The notes: generated from the sequence alone by a model not told the origin. 64,000 nucleotides of DNA from Heterocephalus glaber (GCF_000247695.1 NW_004624854.1:3634939-3698938); one strand, 5' to 3'; positions 11,581-24,329 are shown, numbered from the stretch's first letter. Program-made: numbers and translations.

Positions 11581-12418
11581 CAAAGATAAAAACAGAAAAC
11601 GTTTATACAGCTAAAATTTGTATGAAGAAACAAGGTTCTGTGTCTAAATACTACTGTAGATTACACTTTGGAGTGTTTTATATAATGTTTAATCTTTTCT
11701 TGCTTCTATTATCCTACTCCACTCCACTCCTTGTTGCCAGTATTTTACAAAATGATACAGAGTAAGAAAGATCCACAGGAAAAATAATACTATTTTCCAA
11801 GGCAAAATTGTCATGAATACTTTAGTAGACAGCCACGAACACTGAACTTTACACGCGCAAATATTAACACATTACATGAAGACACTGAAGGGAAAATTGT
11901 TCCCATTACAACGTGCATATTCAGCCACTGTGTGACGCTTATGCCTCCACGGGATGTGAGACTTCCTTCACACTCCCCTGCCTCAGAATCCTCTCTCATT
12001 TCCCACAAACTGAATTTGGGACAGAAAGTGAGAATTTAGGGATACATGGAAAGCACAGCAGGTTTCATCCTAGACTCCAGGTATAATCCCCATGCCAAAT
12101 TATTGCCACATAAATCTTTTAGTCACGTTCTTATTTCATTGTTTACTCTGCTTATAATAGCAGAAAGGCAAATGACTCAATATTAAGGGTTGGTTTGGGG
12201 TGTAAAACTATAACTCAGAGAAACGTGTTGATGTGCCTCGGAGAAATACAGAGAAAGTGCTTCCTGAGGCAGAGGTCTCTAAGTGCAAGGCCAGTTGAAA
12301 TTAAGAGATTGAGATTGCTCTGCCCAGTTTTTCTTTCAGCCCCTATTTTATTACTTTCTACCTCATTTGAATAAATAAGGTTCCCTTTGTTTAGTAATAA
12401 ATAAAATGTGTTATGGAG

Positions 12419-12461
<43 letters not shown>

Positions 12462-14735
12462 GCAAACCCATAGAAAGAAAGATACTCTGAAGAAGAACTG
12501 AAAAGTCAAGTCCTCAAACTGCTGGACAAAGGTAGACAAACTACTTCCAAGAGAAGCAGGTAAAGTACTTGAAGGGAACAAGGGCTACTTTTATTCAGTG
12601 AGGACTCTGAGGAGGAGAGGAGCAGAGCATATGGAAGATGGAGAGGGGACTCCCAACTCTCGACGAGCCTGTGGTGCAGAGGTGCCGGGGTACAGGGAGG
12701 AGGACAGGAGCAATGACTCCTCTCCATGCTTGGGGAACAGTTTCCAGAGGATTCACTGGAAAATGACTGCTTTGCCTTTTGAAGGACAGTACCAGTCCAC
12801 CACCCCCCCGAAAGAGCCAAACATCCAATGATGCTCTTCTCCCATTTCCACAAATAACATTATGCTCTTGTAAATGGGGATATTTAAATGATTTGAGTAT
12901 TTGCTATTTTGGAATATTAGTTATTTCCTTGCCGACATTTTTCTGAATATTACAGTTACCAGAATTGGATGATATCAGAGCAATTGCCTACCTTTATCAT
13001 GAAATAAAATAAGCAGTAAAATAAAATTTACAAGAGGGGAAAAATCCTCATTTTACAGAGAAATTATTAAGAAGAGGGACTCAGATTTTAGTTACAATGT
13101 CCACTCTCTTCAATGGAAAAAAAATGCAGGGAGAAAGGTGGAAAGTGGCACCACTCACAATTTTCAATCAAACAATAGATATACAATGTGTCTCTAAAAA
13201 AAAAATCCATATAGAGTACTTTTTTGTGAAGAGTTAATGTTACTTAAAAAAATGCAAGGTTGAAAGCAACAACTCAGATGATAATTATGCAGAGCACAGT
13301 TGCACCCCACTAACAGCTTGGTTAGCTTTGAGTCAGCTCAAAGTACGAAGCTCCTAGAAGCCCTGCCCAAGGTAGATTGTATGACTTCAAGGACACACAG
13401 CCAGTGCTTAGCTTGAGTTTTATATGAAAGTTCAGTTTCTTTTGGACATTTAAAATTTTCTATAACCATCTAAATACAGGTAGACATTACAATCTGCAAA
13501 TATTTACCATTAAGTACAATATAGAAACATTTCATGCTGACGGATAATGTTTTAGAATATTTTCATACATGTAGAAAACATTACATAAATTGTATGAGGA
13601 GAGAGAGATTGTGTGCCAGAACGGTGGTAGATGATAGGCATATAGTTATATATTTTAAATAAATTATTTAATAGATTGTGGTCAGATGTCTTTAGTAACA
13701 GTATAAAACTGACAACCAACTTTTAGAGGAATCAATTTAATTAATTAAGTCAACGTCATTGGTATGGGTAATATTTAGTTCTGTTCTGGGACAAACATTA
13801 GAAAAAATGAAATATGTTTCTCCATTGATCAAAAAATAATGACTCAAAGTCCTTTATTTTTGAGAGGAAATGTTAGCAGAAGACTTCCCTAGAAATTTCT
13901 GTAGATACAGACAAGAGACAGAATGTTGAATCTTTGCAGTAGAGTATTTGTACAAGAGCCTTAGAATCAGAGTAGAATTGTCAGTCAAGTCCAAGACTGC
14001 AATTTCCATTGCACTGGAAAAATATAATAAATTGGGCAGGTGCAGTGCAAATAGAGCCTGTAGTGGACAGATTCCTAAAGTGTGTGTAGAGTGAAGTAGA
14101 TATTATTTTAATTCATTGTTGAATGCCAGAAAATTCTGGCTCATCAAAAGTTGACAATCATCTTTCTTATTAACCTGGCAAACTAAATTTGACACAGTAC
14201 AATTTTAAGCAACTCTGACTCTATAATAGGAATAATATAAAATGGAATTTCATTTTTTATGTAAAATATGAAGGCATCAAAAGACACAAATGATGCATAT
14301 TGCAGAAGGATGACAGAAAAATAAAAATGATTGGTGAAATAAAAACTTAAGAGAAATGTCACTAAGTTCATTGTGATAGATTTTTTCAATGTGCTTAGCC
14401 TAGGAAGAAATTATATATTTCTGCAAATTTACAAATTTTTAAGTGCAGTGAAAAATCAAGAATGTTTATTGAATGTCTTCTGCCTTATCCAAACAAACAT
14501 AATATGAAAAATAAAAGATCTTTTAATTCAATTCTCTGTGTGTGGGTATTTTTTCTTTTCCTATTTCCAGTAAGCTTTCCTACTTCAAAAATACCCTAGA
14601 ATCAGCTCTATCAGAATTATTTATGCCCAAACGTCATGTTATAACCTCAGTTGTATGGGTGTCATGTATTTCTTGTTTTACTTGGTATGCGTGTGTGTGT
14701 GTGTGTGTGTGTGTGTTACTTTCTTAGGTTTTCCC
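11581..14735. other. Intergenic DNA with microsatellites
   Basis: Contains (CA)n at 12423-12461 and (TG)n at about 14689-14717; the open frames there are repeat artefacts. Positions 12560-12840 are GC-richer, and on the minus strand contain an aataaaa signal after a pyrimidine-rich stretch. This could be an unclassified LTR but has no firm match. Positions 13355-13425 (ccctgcccaaggtagattgt, then cacacagccagtgc) faintly resemble a MIR core. Nothing else is recognised. Confidence 0.4.
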
Positions 14736-14739
14736 ATTT

Positions 14740-15435
14740 TATTTGTTATTTTGAATTATATCACAAGCACAGAGATATGAGCATCATAAACATACAGCTA
14801 CATGAATTATCATGGTGATCACACTCAGGGAAATATCGTTGATATAAAGAATTAAAGTATTCCCAGCTCTCCAGCTGTCTATTTGTGATGACTTCTAGAA
14901 GCAAGTCCCCACCCAAAGCTACCTATGTTCCTGATTTCTACCATCATCCAGGAGTTTATCTGTTTCTCATTTCCTATCGATACAATCCTATAGTTCATAC
15001 ATTTTTTGATATGGATACTTTTGATGATACTGTGAGACTAATTCCAGTTGCTGGATAGGAGTACTTCGGTTTTCTTTCATCTGTGTATTCCTCCATTATA
15101 TAAATCTGCCATCATTTATCTCTTCATGTTGTTGTTAATTGAACATTTGAGTGTTGTTCATTTGGGACATATTATGAAAAGAGACATATACCTGTATATG
15201 TCTTTTAGAGAATGTATTCCTTTTTTGGGATTAATAAATCTACAAGAGAAATTAGGAGTCCCCTGTCCAGGTCACTGACCCTTTATTTGCTTTGTCTATC
15301 TGCTCTTAATCACACCTAGTGCATTTTCTTCTCAATCACTGTAGTATTTTCTGAGAGTACTTTGACTTTGGTCTTTTCAAAGGAAATATAACACACAGCT
15401 GTTTATGCTTTTGTGTCTATGGAAAGAATACAATT
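14740..15435 (-). mobile_element. Ancient L1M 3' region
   Basis: Read on the minus strand this follows the 3' UTR of old L1 (L1ME-like) families. The plus strand carries reversed blocks such as tgaattatcatggtgatcac, the 'gaacatttgagtgttgttca' block and a 'tgtatatgtcttttagagaa' block in the consensus order. No reading frame survives. Confidence 0.55.
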
Positions 15436-15531
15436 TTTTTTTGGTACCGGGGATCGAACTTGGGTCCCTGCACTTGCACAACAGGCAGTGAAACCACTGA
15501 GCTAAATCCCCGGCCCTGGAATACAATTTTT
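15426..15531 (-). mobile_element. ID SINE with 13-bp TSD
   Basis: Minus-strand ID: the plus strand shows poly-T, ggtaccggggatcgaac (B-box side) and ccactgagctaaatcccc (A-box side). Perfect direct repeats gaatacaattttt flank it at 15426-15438 and 15519-15531. It belongs to the same subfamily as the copy at 25925. Confidence 0.93.
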
Positions 15532-15700
15532 ATAATGGATTTAATGTCCTGGTCTATTAATTCCAGTATACACATCAATTCTGGGCTGGGTCCAATTGAC
15601 TCATTTTTATTTTTCTTAAGAACGTATTTCATCTTGTGTATGCCTGATTACCTTTCCTCAGGTACCGGGCAACGCAGATTCTTTTTATGAGGTTTGTCAA
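15532..15700 (-). mobile_element. Old L1M-type 3' UTR fragment
   Basis: The plus strand resembles a reversed old L1 3' UTR ('taatgtcctggtctattaat', then tctgggctgggtccaattga, then a 'cttgtgtatgcctgattacc' block). It probably continues the element interrupted by the ID. The family assignment is from memory of the consensus and is uncertain. Confidence 0.4.
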
Positions 15701-16734
15701 CATGATGGAAACAACCTTCCCGGACTGTGAACAAAGAACTTTGTTTCTTCTAATTCAGATAATTTTTTCCCATCTCAGAAAGTTTCCTTGCATGCATTGT
15801 ACTTATCAATATTCTGCTAAATTGTTAAGTATCGGAAGTAAGGGACTGATGATATTTCTTATACATCCCAGGTCATCTGAATCTTCATTTTGCTTTGTGA
15901 TTCACTTTTGGGTATGAAGACAAAAACTAGGCTCATGGAAGGCAAACATCTTGGAAATTCCCCTTTATAGTATTATACAGTGTACAGGTGTGAAAAACAT
16001 CGAAAATATTTCTTTGTATGTGTGCTTATAAATTTTGTACATGTTCAGATCAAGCAACAATATATTAAATACACAAAGGATGGAGGATCTTAATAATCAA
16101 TAAATTAATTTAAATAGAAATGTATGCTATTTTACATATTGCAATAAAAATACATGCATATTTATCATGAAATATTTCCAAAATCTGTCCTGTAATTTGT
16201 ATGTAAAATTGTTACAATGTCATAATGAAAGTGGAAATTAACAACAAAAAGTGTCAAGAAAGCAGAGGTTCAAAATTAACATGCGTTTTAATATATTGCT
16301 CTTGGAATACTGAGTGCATTTAATCTAAAATTACAAATTGAAAGTTTAAATCTCTATATAAATCTTCTGCTATGGCAATGGATCATAATTGCAACTGGAT
16401 ATACCTCATTTTACATGTATATATAGAAAGGTATATATATGTTTACATACAAATCCTCAGGTGCATATGTGACCAAAAAGAATGATACCAAGGGAAAACT
16501 CCGTGAGAAATTAGCAGATTAGTAACTTAGAAAGATAATAGTTATTTTTGACTATCTTGTAGACTTTTATATTACTGAATATTTATGAATAATATAAATC
16601 AGTTTTATAATCAGAGAAATTAACAATAGTGGTTTAATTAAATAAAATACATCTCAAATTCATTTTCAGTAGTTATAAAATCACTTAATGAGCACTGATA
16701 TATAATTAATAAATTTATATACTTAGATATATCT
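15701..16734. other. AT-rich DNA, nothing recognised
   Basis: No gene or repeat family seen, apart from short TA/TG-rich stretches around 16420-16445. Confidence 0.6.
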
Positions 16735-16876
16735 TAGACTGGGATTGTAGCTCAGTGGACACTCACCTGTCATGTATCAGGCTCGTGGTTGAATCCTCAT
16801 TGTCATAAAAAGAAAACAACATAATGCCCTGAGTAAAACACTATTCACAAGGTCCCAAGTTCAATCCCTAATACAA
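16735..16876 (+). mobile_element. ID-like SINE, apparently dimeric
   Basis: The first unit, 16737-16803, has gggattgtagctcagtgg (A box) and gtggttgaatcctc (B box), then an A-rich linker. A second partial unit at about 16822-16870 has cacaaggtcccaagttcaat, another B-box region, and its own A tail. Two tRNA-related 3' halves in tandem are not seen in the other IDs here. Confidence 0.65.
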
Positions 16877-17879
16877 AAAAAATGCTATTCATGCTGTTTT
16901 ATAATTGGATATTATTCACAAGCTTTGTGAAAATTCATAATTATTTTTATTGTTAGTATTTAATACTTAAAATATTTGATAATGGGAAATAGAGACTCAG
17001 TTACATTGCTTTTTTCCAAGTATAACATTTCTATTTAGCTTAATATTTTTAGATGTGTGCTACCCTGGATTTTGCACACAGCACATGTTAACTGTATGAG
17101 AATGTTCCATACAAATAATACAAATTTTCTATACAAATTATGTACTAGCTTGTTTCCAAAAAGTTATGCAAAATCAAGATATATGTATATATATCTACCT
17201 ATATACATACATAGATATATGTAAATACATAGATATAGATATATATTACATATAAAAGCCTATGCATTTGGTACATTTATGTAAGCAACAGAACTCTTCA
17301 TAAAAGGGTAGCGGGTGGAGAGAGCATGTAGTCTCGCTCCACATCCTGGTCTCCAAGCACTGACTGTGGTCTTCCTAGCAAAGGATTCCTATGCCTAAAA
17401 GCAGAGCAGGAGCTCACACAAACATGGGCAGGGGCTTCATAATATTTCCCAGTTTTTAAATGTATCCCCCTCATTTTCAGTCTTATAAATATCAATGTCC
17501 TATTTAATATGCTCATTCTTTTTCTATAAATAGTCTCACATTTTTCCTATATTCAGAATATTTCCTTGTATAATGTGTATTGCAATATATCTAGCCTTAA
17601 CCTCTGGATGGATGTGTACATAGTTTCTACTTACTCTATATAGCTTCCGTTAAGGATCAATCCATACAAACATTTGCAAAGTTTGTCATATATGTTTATG
17701 GAAAGCAGTTCAGAATTATTCTTGATGGAATAATTTTAGCTGAATCCCAGAGCACATTGAGCCAGCCCAGGAAAATGTCCACCAAAATAAAAATTGTTCC
17801 ATTTATTATTAGAAAATTATGATTTTACTGGGCACTTGAAAACCAAAAGGTGTTGATGAAAGAACCTGAAAAAGACAAA
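16877..17879. other. AT-rich DNA with TA-rich simple repeat
   Basis: A degenerate (TATA/CATA/GATA) stretch lies at 17178-17255. Positions 17295-17420 are less AT-rich but match nothing I know. Confidence 0.55.
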
Positions 17880-18416
17880 TAAAGTGAAACATGTATTATA
17901 TCTATGTCTTGGAAAAATTAATATTGTCAAAATATCTATATTACATAAAGCTATCTACAGATTCAACATAATCTTTACCAAAAGATCTATGCACTTTTTC
18001 ACAGAAATAGAAAAAGTAATCCTAAAATTCATAGGAAACTACAGAAGAGCAAAAGTCATAAAGACCCAAATACCTAAAAAGAACAAAGTTGGGTATCACG
18101 CAACCTGACTTCAAAATCTACCCCAAAGATATAGTTACCAAAACAGCCCACTTCTGGGATACAAATAAAGACACAGATTAATGGGAAAGGGAGAGTCTGG
18201 AATGAAATCTCTGAATTTATGCTTGATTGATTTTTGTCAAAGAAGCCAACAGCTCGCAGTGGGAAAGGACAATCTCTTCTGAAGAAAACTGAATTCACAT
18301 GGAGAAGACTGATATCTGGGCCTCATCTGACATGATATGCAAAAATCAACTCATAATGGTTTAAGATTTAGACATAAGGCCAGAAACACTAAAATTATAG
18401 AAAGAAAACATGGGAG
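17880..18416 (+). mobile_element. Old L1 ORF2 3' part (left piece)
   Basis: Plus-strand relic of L1MA/L1MB-age ORF2 downstream of the RT core: the piece at 17884-18108 contains [29 protein letters not shown], the counterpart of the conserved 'FNAIPIKIP..FFTELEKTILKFIWN' region. Stops interrupt every frame. It is continued after a B1-like insertion. Confidence 0.8.
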
Positions 18417-18560
18417 TATGGTGGTACCTGCCTGAAATGCCGTCAGTCAGGCATGAGCTGCATGGCAGCCTGGACCATGTAAAGAGACCTGTGAGGAGGG
18501 GGAAGAAGAGGAGGAGGAAGGTGAAAAAAAAGAAGAGAGAGAAGGGGGGGGGACATAGGG
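18417..18560 (+). mobile_element. Diverged B1-like SINE with purine tail
   Basis: The block tggtggtacctgcctgaaat, then ggcagcctggaccatgtaaa, resembles a strongly decayed B1. A GGA/GAA-rich tail follows (18495-18553). It interrupts the flanking old L1, so it is younger than that copy. Confidence 0.55.
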
Positions 18561-19800
18561 TAAAATAAGGAGAATGCTCAGTGACTTAGGTCAGGGCAAT
18601 GACTTTTTGGATATGACACCAAAAGTATAGAAAAGAAACAAACAAACAAACAAATAGGATTACACCAGACTTAGACTTCTGCACTGTGAAGTAACCAAAC
18701 AGATTAAACATAACCTTTCATATGGGTTAAATGTATTTGTGAACCATAATCTGATAAAGGGGCAGTATTCAAATTACATAAGCAATTCAGCAGATAAAAT
18801 TAACCTGTTTTAAAAACAGACAAATATACCTCAAAAAAAGACATGCAAATAAACAGTAGATATATGAAAAAATGTTCAAAAACATCACCAGTGAAATACA
18901 AAATTTAAACTGTGATAAAATATTACCTAACAAATTTCAGAATAATTTTTCTCAAGAAAGGTTAAAACTGAGTATGGGTGAAGATGAGGAGGAACGAACC
19001 TCTATAAGGTTTGTAGGAATGCAAATTAGTACTGACATTATGGAAATTAGTATGATGATTTTTCAAGATTTACGAATGAAAAAAATAAAATTAAGTTAAA
19101 AAATAAAAATAAAAATAAAGATTTACAAATGAAACTACCTTGTGGTTCATCAATTCCTCTACTGAGTTTATATGCAAAGGGTATAAAATCAATATTCAGA
19201 GAGACATCTGCACCCCCATGTTCATTACAGTAATAGTCACAATAGCCAAGATATGGAACCCACCTAAGTGTCCATCAACAGAGAAGTGGATAAAGAACTC
19301 GTGAACTAGATGCAAAGGAAAACTAGTCAGCCTTAAAGAGAAGAAAATCCTGTCACTGTTGAAAACATAGATGAACATAAAGAACATTAACTTAAGTGAA
19401 ATAAATCAGACACATACAGGCAATTCCTATCTGATCTTCCTCATATGTGGAATCCAAAAAGTCAAACTCACAGAAACGAAGAGTAAAATGGTGATTCCTA
19501 GATGTCTTTTGTGGAAACACTGGAGAAGTATTGGTCAAGAGACAAAAAATTTCACTTATACAGAAGATATAAATTCAAGAGGGCTAATGTACAGCATGGT
19601 GATTATAATTAATAACAATACATTTTATATTTAACAATTACCAAATAGTTTTTAAATGTTCACCCAACAAAAAAAAATACTTGACCTAGTAAATATTTTA
19701 AATAGCATGAGTCAGCCATTCTACAAAGTGGGCATTCAACAAAACACTGTGCATAATAACTATACATAAGAAAATAAAAATTATACACATAAAGAAAAAT
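18561..19800 (+). mobile_element. Old L1 ORF2 C-terminus and 3' UTR (right piece)
   Basis: Continues the relic from 17880 through the C-terminal part of ORF2 (caatagccaagatatggaac, then gtgtccatcaacagagaagt, then the TATGWNP-like stretch at 19390-19460) into an L1MA/L1MB-type 3' UTR (gctaatgtacagcatggtga). AAAAT units lie at 19095-19120. No frame is intact. Confidence 0.75.
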
Positions 19801-20204
19801 TGTGATTGATCTTCTACAAAATAACTTCATCAGAATTCTTAGAAATTTATACTTGCTGGAAGCTTATTGTGAGTAGTTTCTTGGGTAATGTAATATTTCT
19901 TACATTTTTTAAGAGTATTATAATTACTGAGTTCATCGGCCTTAACACATAGCTTGGACTTTCAAGGGAGTAGTTTCTACTTTTTTGGAGAGATATTAGA
20001 TCCATTTGTGAAATATCACTTGTGGAATACATGAGAAATTCCTCTGAGAGAAAAATAGATGACTGTTTTTATCCCAGATTCATTCGTGAAAGTATTTTTT
20101 TTCACTCTTCACTTTTCCTTTCTCCATTGTTAGAACTGGACTACTATGCAAGATAATGCAATTGAAAATGTAATTTGATTGGATTTGTGGGATTTTTCAG
20201 CATA
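19801..20204. other. AT-rich DNA, nothing recognised
   Basis: No gene or repeat signature, apart from a poly-T at 20094-20101. Confidence 0.55.
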
Positions 20205-20450
20205 TAAGTAAAAGATGGGGGGAAAGCAATGAGTAGGGGAGAAAAAGAAGGGAGTGGAATTAATATGAGAAAAAGAAAAAATGGAAACAAAGTCTTTGGA
20301 GATGAGGAGGGGTGGAGAGGTTGAAGGGAGGCCAGGGGAAGGGGGAAAAAAGAACCAGGAAGGATTATGCAAAGGTGCAAATTTCCAATGATGAATGTCA
20401 TTATATTGTATACCTTAAATGTACCAATTAATTAATTTTAAAAAAGAACC
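20205..20450 (+). mobile_element. Young-lineage LINE-1 3' end (5'-truncated)
   Basis: Contains only 3' UTR: the polypurine tract aggggtggagaggttgaagg and the terminal block aatgatgaatgtcattatat, then taccaattaattaattttaa. It is the same 3' UTR as in the copy at 2850, in the opposite orientation. Length is about 250 bases, a typical dead-on-arrival L1. The TSD is not certain. Confidence 0.85.
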
Positions 20451-21640
20451 AAGAGATGAGGCGAACACAGAACACGCATAGCTGTCCTGTCCTGGTAAGA
20501 GCTCTTCCATACCCTTTCGTGCTGTGGACGCTGACTTCAAAGTCATATGTGGATGATATCGCTGTAAACACAGATGCGGATTCTTCAGAACCACTCAGGA
20601 ACTTGTAGCACAGTATAAAAGCGCAGAAACAGTTTCCTAACCTTTTGGCTCATGATAACAATAAGAATATTGTTCCAGTTCTCTGAAAGTGCTCTTCAGT
20701 GGTAAGTCCTCAATGCCTTCTGGTTCAGTGGGAAAAATATATTATTTCAGCATTATACAGAGAAGTAGCAAAAATTAAATAATGGCTTTTGTTCATAAAA
20801 CTACCCTTTATATGCTTTGAAATTAGAACTTCATACCAGGGAATGAATTCATGTACCTGAAACTTCAACTCCAAGAAATGCTTTGAAAAAACTGCCAGCG
20901 CAGCTCAGCCGTGGCCCTTCCCTGATGGCAGTCTACCATGCAAATTGAATCCTACCATGAAAATGGGAAGAGGCGTCCTTTTTGTTTTTTGAAAAGTAAG
21001 TCAATGAAACATTGCATAAACCTTCATTTAGAGGAATAAGAGAAGCATTCATCAAGTAAACCTAAAAATGGTATTACAATTTATGTCGCATAGTTATTTC
21101 CTTTTCCACCTAATTCAGATCAATTTGTAAACACAAAACGTCAGCACTGACACCAACTTCTTAAAGCCCTTACACTCAGATTCAGACACTAAAACTCTTT
21201 CAGGGCATCCTTTTCTCACAGTCAAAAAACCAAGTGTTCTGACTTATTTCAGGCTTTCACGGCTGCCAGGCTTTCTTTCAGCTCCATCCTTTTGCAGCCT
21301 GCTTTCTTTGCACTTGAGTGCTCTCCGCATTCTTTGCCAGATCAATTGTTAATCTCAGTCTGGGGTTAAATATAACTTATTACAAAAATATCCCCTGGAA
21401 TTATTGTTTAGAGATGCTATTCTTTCTTAAAATGTAAGCTTTTATGCTGAGGTGAATGGAAGATGGTGAACGGGGAATCAAGCAATCTGACTCCCCACGT
21501 AGAATCTGCAGGATGAGAAATAGGCTTGTGTAGCTATGTGGGGGCTCGTGTGTCTTTGGAAGGCTTGCACCTTTGAGAAGAAAGCTGGGACAGTGACAAT
21601 TAATTTCAGCTAATAGCATGGTGAGAGCTACTGTGATCGT
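20451..21640. other. Unique-looking DNA with a TATA-like site
   Basis: Less AT-rich than its surroundings, with no repeat I recognise. The sequence agtataaaagcgcag at about 20611-20625 is a good TATA match, but no reading frame or splice structure supports a gene. Confidence 0.4.
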
Positions 21641-21659
21641 GACTGTGCCAACTCATTCT

Positions 21660-22225
21660 ACAGCTACTCCGCTGATAGAGGAAATACAGACTATATAAAG
21701 GATGCAAAAAATTAACCTCCAAAACACAAACGACCCAATCTAAAAGTGAGCAAATGAAATGAGTAGTATTTATCAAAGAAGAAGAACACATGGCAAATAA
21801 GTACATGTAAAAATGTTCAGCATATTCAGGGAAATGCAAATGAAAGCAGCACTGAGATCCCATCTTTCTCCAGTCAGAATGGCAATCAGCAAGAACACAA
21901 AAAGCAATGCATGTTGGTGAGGGTGTATGTGTGTGGGGAGGAATCCTTCATTATTCTTGGTGCAAATGTAAACTAGGATAACCATTATGAAAATCAGCCT
22001 GAACTTCCTCAAAAACCTCAAAACAGAAATTCATGTGACCCTGCTATACCTCTTATGGGGATGACTGTGAAATAACTAAAGACATCAAATGATAAATATG
22101 GAAACCCATATTTATAATATATTTATAATGTATAACATATACCCATATTTATTCATCATAGATAACTTCTGGAAATAGCCTATCTACATATCAACAGATG
22201 AATGGATTCAGAAAATCATGAGTTG
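21660..22225 (+). mobile_element. Old L1 ORF2 C-terminal relic
   Basis: Plus strand follows L1 ORF2 from the 'AKQINRHF' region through the zinc-knuckle region and beyond: gcaaatgaaagcagcactga, then ccagtcagaatggcaatcag, then ggtgagggtgtatgtgtgtg. Stops and indels occur throughout. Confidence 0.75.
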
Positions 22226-22289
22226 TCATCCTTATAAGAATGTAAGACCCAATCTTAGTAATTAATCATCAGAATTTGGCTTTCAGAAA

Positions 22290-23128
22290 GACTATATACA
22301 GGATTCAATAACTTTAAAATAATTATCTTGAAAAAAATTCAAATACCTCTAAGATCATGTGGACAATGTCAAGAAAAAACAAATCTGAACAAAATGATAA
22401 TATAATAAAGAGATAAAACTAATTTAAAGAACACTGCTATCTCAGTTTACAAACTTAATTTGTTTTACAATTTTGAGGAAGACAGCTGTGTTCTTGTTCA
22501 TGTGGGGAAGGTGGCCATGGCCCTGTTTGTTACCTGATGAGAAAGAAGTCTGGGAACAGAAGCAAAATATTGCTAAACGCTTTTGTTTGCAAACCAAATT
22601 GCAAACAGAAGTATTCGTGAATCAAAGTATTACTGTATATCTAGAAATAAAACTTACAATATCTAAAAGGAATATTTTACTAGATGAAATGAAAAGTAGA
22701 TTTCAGCAAACTGAAGAATGAATCAGTAAACTTGGAGATAAAACAATATAAATGATATATTTTTGGTGAGAAAGAGTAAGTAAGCAAGCAAGGAAGCAAG
22801 TGTGAAAAGAGTCTAAGGTACATGGGAGATATCATGGAACCACCCAAAATACGTACAGCAGGAGTCTTAGAAGAAAAGTCAAGGAAAAAGGAGCAGAGAG
22901 GTTATTAGAATAAGTAAATGAATAAATTATTAGAATAACTAAGGCCCAATTATTTTTAAATCTCCCCAACTTTGATGAAAGAAATTAATATAAATATTCA
23001 AAGATCTCCATGAATCCATGCAGGATAGTTCCCCCCAAAAAATCCATATTCAGTCTCATCACAGCCTAACTGCTAAAAGCTGAAGGCAAAGAAAGAAAAT
23101 GGAAAGCAACAAGAGAGACACAAGTCTA
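22290..23128 (+). mobile_element. Old L1M ORF1 relic (5' piece)
   Basis: Follows the coding sequence of old L1 ORF1, with blocks such as tttcagcaaactgaagaatg, tccccaactttgatgaaaga and ggaaagcaacaagagagaca in consensus order. The reading frame at 22473-22721 keeps a short part of the coiled coil. It lies downstream of an ORF2 C-terminal relic, so two different insertions or a rearrangement are represented. Confidence 0.6.
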
Positions 23129-23220
23129 AGGACCAGGGATTTAGCTCAGTGGTTTCGCCGCCTGCTGCACAAGCGCAAGGACCCGTTACCAAAAAAAAAA
23201 AGAGAGAGAGAGAGAGAGAC
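23129..23220 (+). mobile_element. ID SINE with internal deletion
   Basis: The block ggaccagggatttagctcag, then the cgcctgctgcacaagcgcaa middle, is followed directly by cccgttaccaaaa: the B-box core (gagttcgatccccg) is largely missing. The tail is poly(A) plus (GA)n at 23201-23219. It splits the old L1 ORF1. Confidence 0.88.
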
Positions 23221-23435
23221 ATGTCTTCTCATACAGGGAATTGGAATTACCACTAACATTACCCTTCAGCAACTTTAAAGTCAGGAGGCACTGTGTGGAC
23301 GTATTCATAATGCTTATGGAAAACAATATAAAACACACAACAACAAACTTATCAACTAATAATCCTATGTAAGGATTATTATCACGGAAATAAGAAGCAA
23401 GAATATAGAACAACTGTAAACATTTAGAAATAATT
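23221..23435 (+). mobile_element. Old L1M ORF1 relic (3' piece)
   Basis: Continues ORF1 after the ID: tcttctcatacagggaattg, then actttaaagtcaggaggcac, then atcaactaataatcctatgt correspond to the conserved C-terminal domain region. Confidence 0.55.
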
Positions 23436-23442
23436 AAATGCC

Positions 23443-23600
23443 AGATAGATAGATAGATAAATAAATACATACATACATACATACATACATACATGACGGG
23501 CTTACAGAGCACAGTGAATGACTAGATCTATTGGAAAAACCCAGAACACTGTAAACACATACTCACACTCACACACACACACACACACACATACACACTC
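23443..23600. repeat. (GATA)n, (CATA)n and (CA)n cluster
   Basis: GATA units at 23443-23458, CATA units at 23465-23493 and CA units at 23567-23598. Open frames here are repeat artefacts. Confidence 0.95.
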
Positions 23601-23629
23601 ATTGTTCGCAAGTGCACACATATCTCCTT

Positions 23630-24329
23630 CAGGGTGAATTTGAAGAAATGGTATCTTTGGCGTATTGCTGGTGGGGATATGAAATGGTATAATTCTTATA
23701 GAAATCATTTTGGCAATTTCCCCCCAAATTAAAAGTAGAATGTTCATATTATCCAGCAATTTCAAGTCTAAGTATATATCCAAAAAGTAGTGGAAATAAA
23801 GATATGAATAGATATATCTGTATATCCATACTTCTAATAGCATTATTCATAAGATTCAAAGGGGAGAAGTACCTCAACTGTCCATTAAAAGATTATAATG
23901 GATAAAGAAAATGTGGTATATACATCGAATGGAGTACTGATAAGGTTTAAAAGTAGAAAATTTCAGCATAAAGTACATACAGCATGCTTGAACCTTAAAG
24001 TCAGTACTCCAAGTGAAATAAGCCAAGCAGAAAAGAACAAATTTTGTATCATTCCACTCATTTAAGATACTTAGATTAATCAAATGTTTGAGATAAAAAT
24101 AGTATGATGTCTATCAAGGGTTCACAGGTGGGAAGAATAGGGAGGGATTGTTGGATGAATATAAATTTTATTTTGTCAAGATCAATCATATTTTGTGGTG
24201 AATGGCTGTGATGATGGCATAATGACATGAATCAGCTTAGTGCTTCTGAACCATACATGGAAGAATAGTTTGAAAAGATCAATTTTATATTTTATATATT
24301 TTACTGCAATTAACACAAGTAATATGGTA
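23630..24329 (+). mobile_element. Old L1M ORF2 end and 3' UTR
   Basis: Plus strand: tattgctggtggggatatga (ORF2 Cys-rich end), agtaagccaag-like and tggaatggagtactg-like blocks, then a 3' UTR ending tattttatatattttactgc. No frame is intact. It ends exactly where the small DNA transposon begins. Confidence 0.7.

Noticed and set aside
12215..12460. Open frame starting with a Cys-Val repeat
   Set aside because: Produced by the (CA)n microsatellite; likewise at 14542-14727 and 23502-23843.
20600..20640. Promoter at the TATA-like site
   Set aside because: A single TATA match without initiator, CpG context, frame or splice signals is too weak to call.
23443..23600. CRISPR-like or satellite array
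   Set aside because: It is plain tetranucleotide and dinucleotide microsatellite with no unique spacers.
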